A stretch of DNA of 64,000 bases from Paragonimus skrjabini miyazakii (lineage: Eukaryota > Platyhelminthes > Trematoda > Plagiorchiida > Troglotrematidae), in contig JTDE01000454.1 in NCBI GenBank assembly GCA_014338405.1, positions 1-64,000 of the forward strand, written 5' to 3'. The notes beneath the pieces were generated by a model, which made no database searches, had not been told where the DNA came from, and was given only the letters and a program-made list of their open reading frames with translations. Shown here one piece after another: positions 61,141 to 64,000 of this stretch (positions within the stretch are counted from its first letter, which is position 1; each line of letters starts with the position of its first letter). The translations under genes and the position numbers were made by a program.

Positions 61141-61146
61141 GAATGA

Positions 61147-62553
61147 GTGCTCTTGACGTCTTAGCAGAGTGTGCATTGAACTGGCGATCCAAGAACTCAA
61201 CAAACATTGAAATTTGGGAAATTACTTGGGAAATACGTATTTCAGCATTAAATGGGGAACCATTTTCGCTATAGTTGAAAGTAACTGGATAAAAGGATTA
61301 CTTATAATTTTAGACAGCTACGAAATACGCCCTCCGGCTAGTTTAAGTAAAATAAGGTTTCGGTTGTCACGCAATAACAGCGAGCACATAAGAGCTATTT
61401 AAGCTGCTTCAGACATCGAGCCCTTTTTGTCAACAGCCCCTTCATAGGGCTGACAACAGAATGAACGAAAGATGATCTAAACGATGACAGTCTGAATTTA
61501 ATCAGTCGGCGCCAAACGCAATAAGAACTGAAACATTGGCTCCTACTAGTAAAGATTTAGAACTACATACATGAGATGTTTTTTGACGATTCGGTCGTAT
61601 CACGTTGGTTACTTTTGGGAAGGTAATATACACCTCATTCAGTAGGGACAAGTAGAACAATGGAATTAATCCAGCGATGTTTGGAACAGTCAGTTAGGTG
61701 ACCAGTGGGTAGACAGAAAGATTCGACTGAAGAGTGCTCCCAGATAGGGAACATGAAATTGATGTGACTTAACGGAATAGTTGCGAGTGAAAAATGTTGG
61801 TTGTGCAACCAGTGCCATCACAAAACGCCTACTGCTGAGTCCGGTGACAGCCTTGATATTACTGTTCAGAACAAAACTGAGGCAGGCGTTTAACATTAGT
61901 TGTCTATTCAGTATACCATCTGAACCTCTATCTATGAGCCCAGAAATAGTTGGTGATTATCTCTTTGCTCAGATGGCGACGATGCAATTGTTGATCTCTA
62001 TGTTCCTAGTCTTTTTCAAACTTCTTTTGTTCATCGGACTGACTAACCTACGAATGCCTCTTTTCTACCTTTACACATTTTATAGTATCATTATTCTCTT
62101 TGTTAATTAGTACACGTTCTTTTAGTCTTAGTCCAAATTGCATGAATTTTCCAACAATTTCTTAGTCTTTCCGACTGATCTGTATGGATTCTCTGAACAC
62201 CTCTTGCTCACTCCGAATCTTAATACCTTTATGATCCACATTGATTCTGTTACGTTACATCAGGTTTTTGTTCCCTATCAATGAACACTCTTCAGTCGCA
62301 TCTTTCTGTCTTTCTGTCATCTGACTGACCGTCTCAGACATCGGTGGATTAATTCAATTGTGTTATTTGTCCCGAGTAGGTGTGTATGTTACTTTCTCAG
62401 AAGCAACCGATGGAATCCAATCGAAATGTCATTGCGTATGACATCCGCTGATGGCTGTGAAAAAAACTTGAATCAAGATTCCTGTGGTGCTGAAAAATAA
62501 TGTAGCACACCGTGAATAAAGATATGTGTCCGCCAAGAACACCAGTGGCAGGC
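61147..62553. other. No recognised gene
   Basis: The plus frame 61781-62110 (109 codons) ends in a hydrophobic stretch (ISMFLVFFKLLLFIGL) but has no recognised homology or splice support. Nothing else was seen. Confidence 0.35.
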
Positions 62554-62691
62554 AATCTCCAATTCCCATAGACTTTCCAGTCGGCCCCTTTCGAAAGTCT
62601 ATGGGAATGCGACAGCTGCGATCAATTGTGGGTGATGTTCAATCTATATGAAAATCAAAATCCCCTACTACTCATCAGTAATCTCCAATTC
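62554..62691 (+). mobile_element. Short ATC-tailed retroelement insertion with 12-bp target-site duplication
   Basis: The 12-mer AATCTCCAATTC occurs at 62554-62565 and 62680-62691, directly flanking 114 bp of inserted sequence. The insert begins with a perfect 16-bp hairpin (62562-62577 with 62593-62608, loop 15 nt) that overlaps the end of the duplication. It continues GCGACAGCTGCGATCAATTG and GTTCAATCTATATG and ends CTACTACTCATCAGT. Other copies lie at 14.6 (minus), 56.9 and, degraded, 43.8 kb. A target-site duplication plus a short-repeat tail points to LINE-driven insertion of a SINE-like or 5'-truncated element. The hairpin may be an inverted 5' end made during insertion (twin priming). 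Confidence 0.7.
62562..62608 (+). repeat. 16-bp perfect hairpin
   Basis: ATTCCCATAGACTTTC pairs with GAAAGTCTATGGGAAT across a 15-nt loop, CAGTCGGCCCCTTTC. Confidence 0.9.
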
Positions 62692-64000
62692 AGCAGGTAT
62701 TTTGAAGGAAGGGTGTGAACATTTCAAATGATCAACAAAATAAAAGTGATGACTGATAAATTACCAAGAATTTGGTTATTATCAGGTTGAATATCATTTA
62801 TACCTAGTCGCAGTTTCAGTACTCAGATAACCTTTCAGTCATTGTATTTCAAAAATATGCACTGTACATGGGATCAAATTTTGGTGCCCCTAGCCATTGG
62901 CGTACGTCAGTGTCACGAATGACTACACCTTTACGAGATAACCACGACGACCACTGCGTTACCGATGACACATTAGACCCAAACATCTTAAAACAGTCAA
63001 AAGCATAATCCTTTTCCTTTGTGGGTAGTGCGGGTTACATTCATATGTCAATGCTGTTCAACTTGAAATAAAACAAATCCAATGAATGAATATCGGTATT
63101 CCTAACTAATTCTCAGTAGGTTTAGGGAATTTGAAGATTCTGACCCAGATTCAGAAACACGAATGTTTATTTAAAACTTATATGACAATGTAATCATTCA
63201 GCAAATTGTTTGTATTGTGTGCTTGATCCTCAAGCAAAGCCATGTTGTAATATGTACTGCACAACTTGCATGCGTCATACCGGTTGGCCCGCATTCTCAA
63301 TTCGAAACTATCACAAATATCTGTGACCTACAGGTCAGAAAGATATAAAACTACGTTTGCCTTCAGCGCTTCAAGGCATGCATTGCCGCAGTAGTATACT
63401 GGTCCTACTTCAATCTAGACTACTCTTTCTACGAGGAAATTATCAGACCTAACCGGCGGATTATCGTTCTGTAAGTCTTCTCGAGTAAGCAATTGCTAGG
63501 ACTATCTTACAGAGTTGTCGCGATTACACAGATTGCCTTAGTAGTTCTTTATGAATGGGCACTTGTTTGACATCTTTACGTGCGTAGGACACTTGATGGT
63601 CCAAGCTACTTCAATGAGAAATATGAACAAACGGTGATCTGCTGTAGGAAAAATCTTCCGCAAAATATCAGTGGTGCTTGGTTTGCTTTAAGCCTTGTCT
63701 TACTATGTCATCGTCGCTAAATCAGTAGATTACAGCGCGCTAGTGGTCAGGTTTTTAAATTATCTGAACGGTTGCGGACTAGTATTGATAAGAGCCAGAT
63801 ATAGCTTTTGCTCAATGACCAAAGCATGTAAACTCCACACATTCTGACTTAAGCAGGAGTTCTGACATCGTAACTCTTGATTGTAAGACGACCTTTGAAA
63901 TATCACACAGATTTCTCAAGTGATGTTTAAATTACCTGTCCAGCTCAAGAGATATGAAGCGCTTATATTTAATAGGATGTAGATGCCAGGGTACCAATGG
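62692..64000. other. No recognised gene
   Basis: No open frame or repeat was supportable through the end of the window. Confidence 0.45.

Noticed and set aside
1..64000. Prokaryotic or viral defence, secretion or biosynthetic system
   Set aside because: There are no operon-like ORF runs, no ribosome binding sites and no long ORFs; the sequence is eukaryotic with retroelement relics.

Overview
The window looks like a gene-poor, repeat-rich stretch of an AT-rich metazoan nuclear genome, most likely a trematode flatworm. The species call is an inference. It rests on the AT-rich composition, the absence of long reading frames or bacterial-style gene spacing, short exon-like frames bounded by GT/AG, and relics of two retroelement types abundant in flukes: Penelope-like elements (PLEs) and an RTE-like LINE with the C-terminal LPGWG signature. 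No intact protein gene, rRNA, canonical tRNA or CRISPR array was recognised. A run of exactly 100 Ns (60525-60624) marks a scaffold gap.

Layout. 1-1050 (minus) holds a phase-consistent chain of three candidate host exons. 4807-6198 (plus) holds a second three-exon chain ending in a stop. Isolated coding-like frames follow at 6496-6738, 12186-12369, 22258-22404, 51638-51814, 55145-55378 and 59140-59343. The best single candidate exon is 60321-60524 (minus), which runs open into the gap. None of these host peptides was recognised.

15.7-18.7 kb carries two decayed PLEs in a row on the plus strand, each flanked by inverted repeats. The first keeps reverse transcriptase motifs (RYVDD) and the start of a GIY-YIG domain. 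The second keeps only the connector and GIY-YIG domain, between inverted repeats of about 165-178 bp. Other PLE pieces lie at 27.0 kb (GIY-YIG), 36.1 kb (N-terminal side), 48.6 kb (early RT) and 60.8-61.1 kb (hammerhead-like core followed by an N-terminal coding relic). Hammerhead-ribozyme-like cores also occur at 29.3 and 37.9 kb, the latter between inverted arms of about 62 bp.

42.5-45.5 kb (minus) holds two copies of the C-terminal end of an RTE-like LINE. One keeps its 3' UTR and a TCA-type microsatellite tail; the other is a 191-bp piece abutting what may be a different LINE. A short ATC-tailed repeat occurs at about 14.6, 43.8, 56.9 and 62.6 kb. The 62.6-kb copy has a 12-bp target-site duplication and a 16-bp perfect hairpin at its start. 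A tRNA-derived SINE lies at 20.8-20.97 kb. All alignments were made by eye, so identities are approximate and exon calls are predictions.
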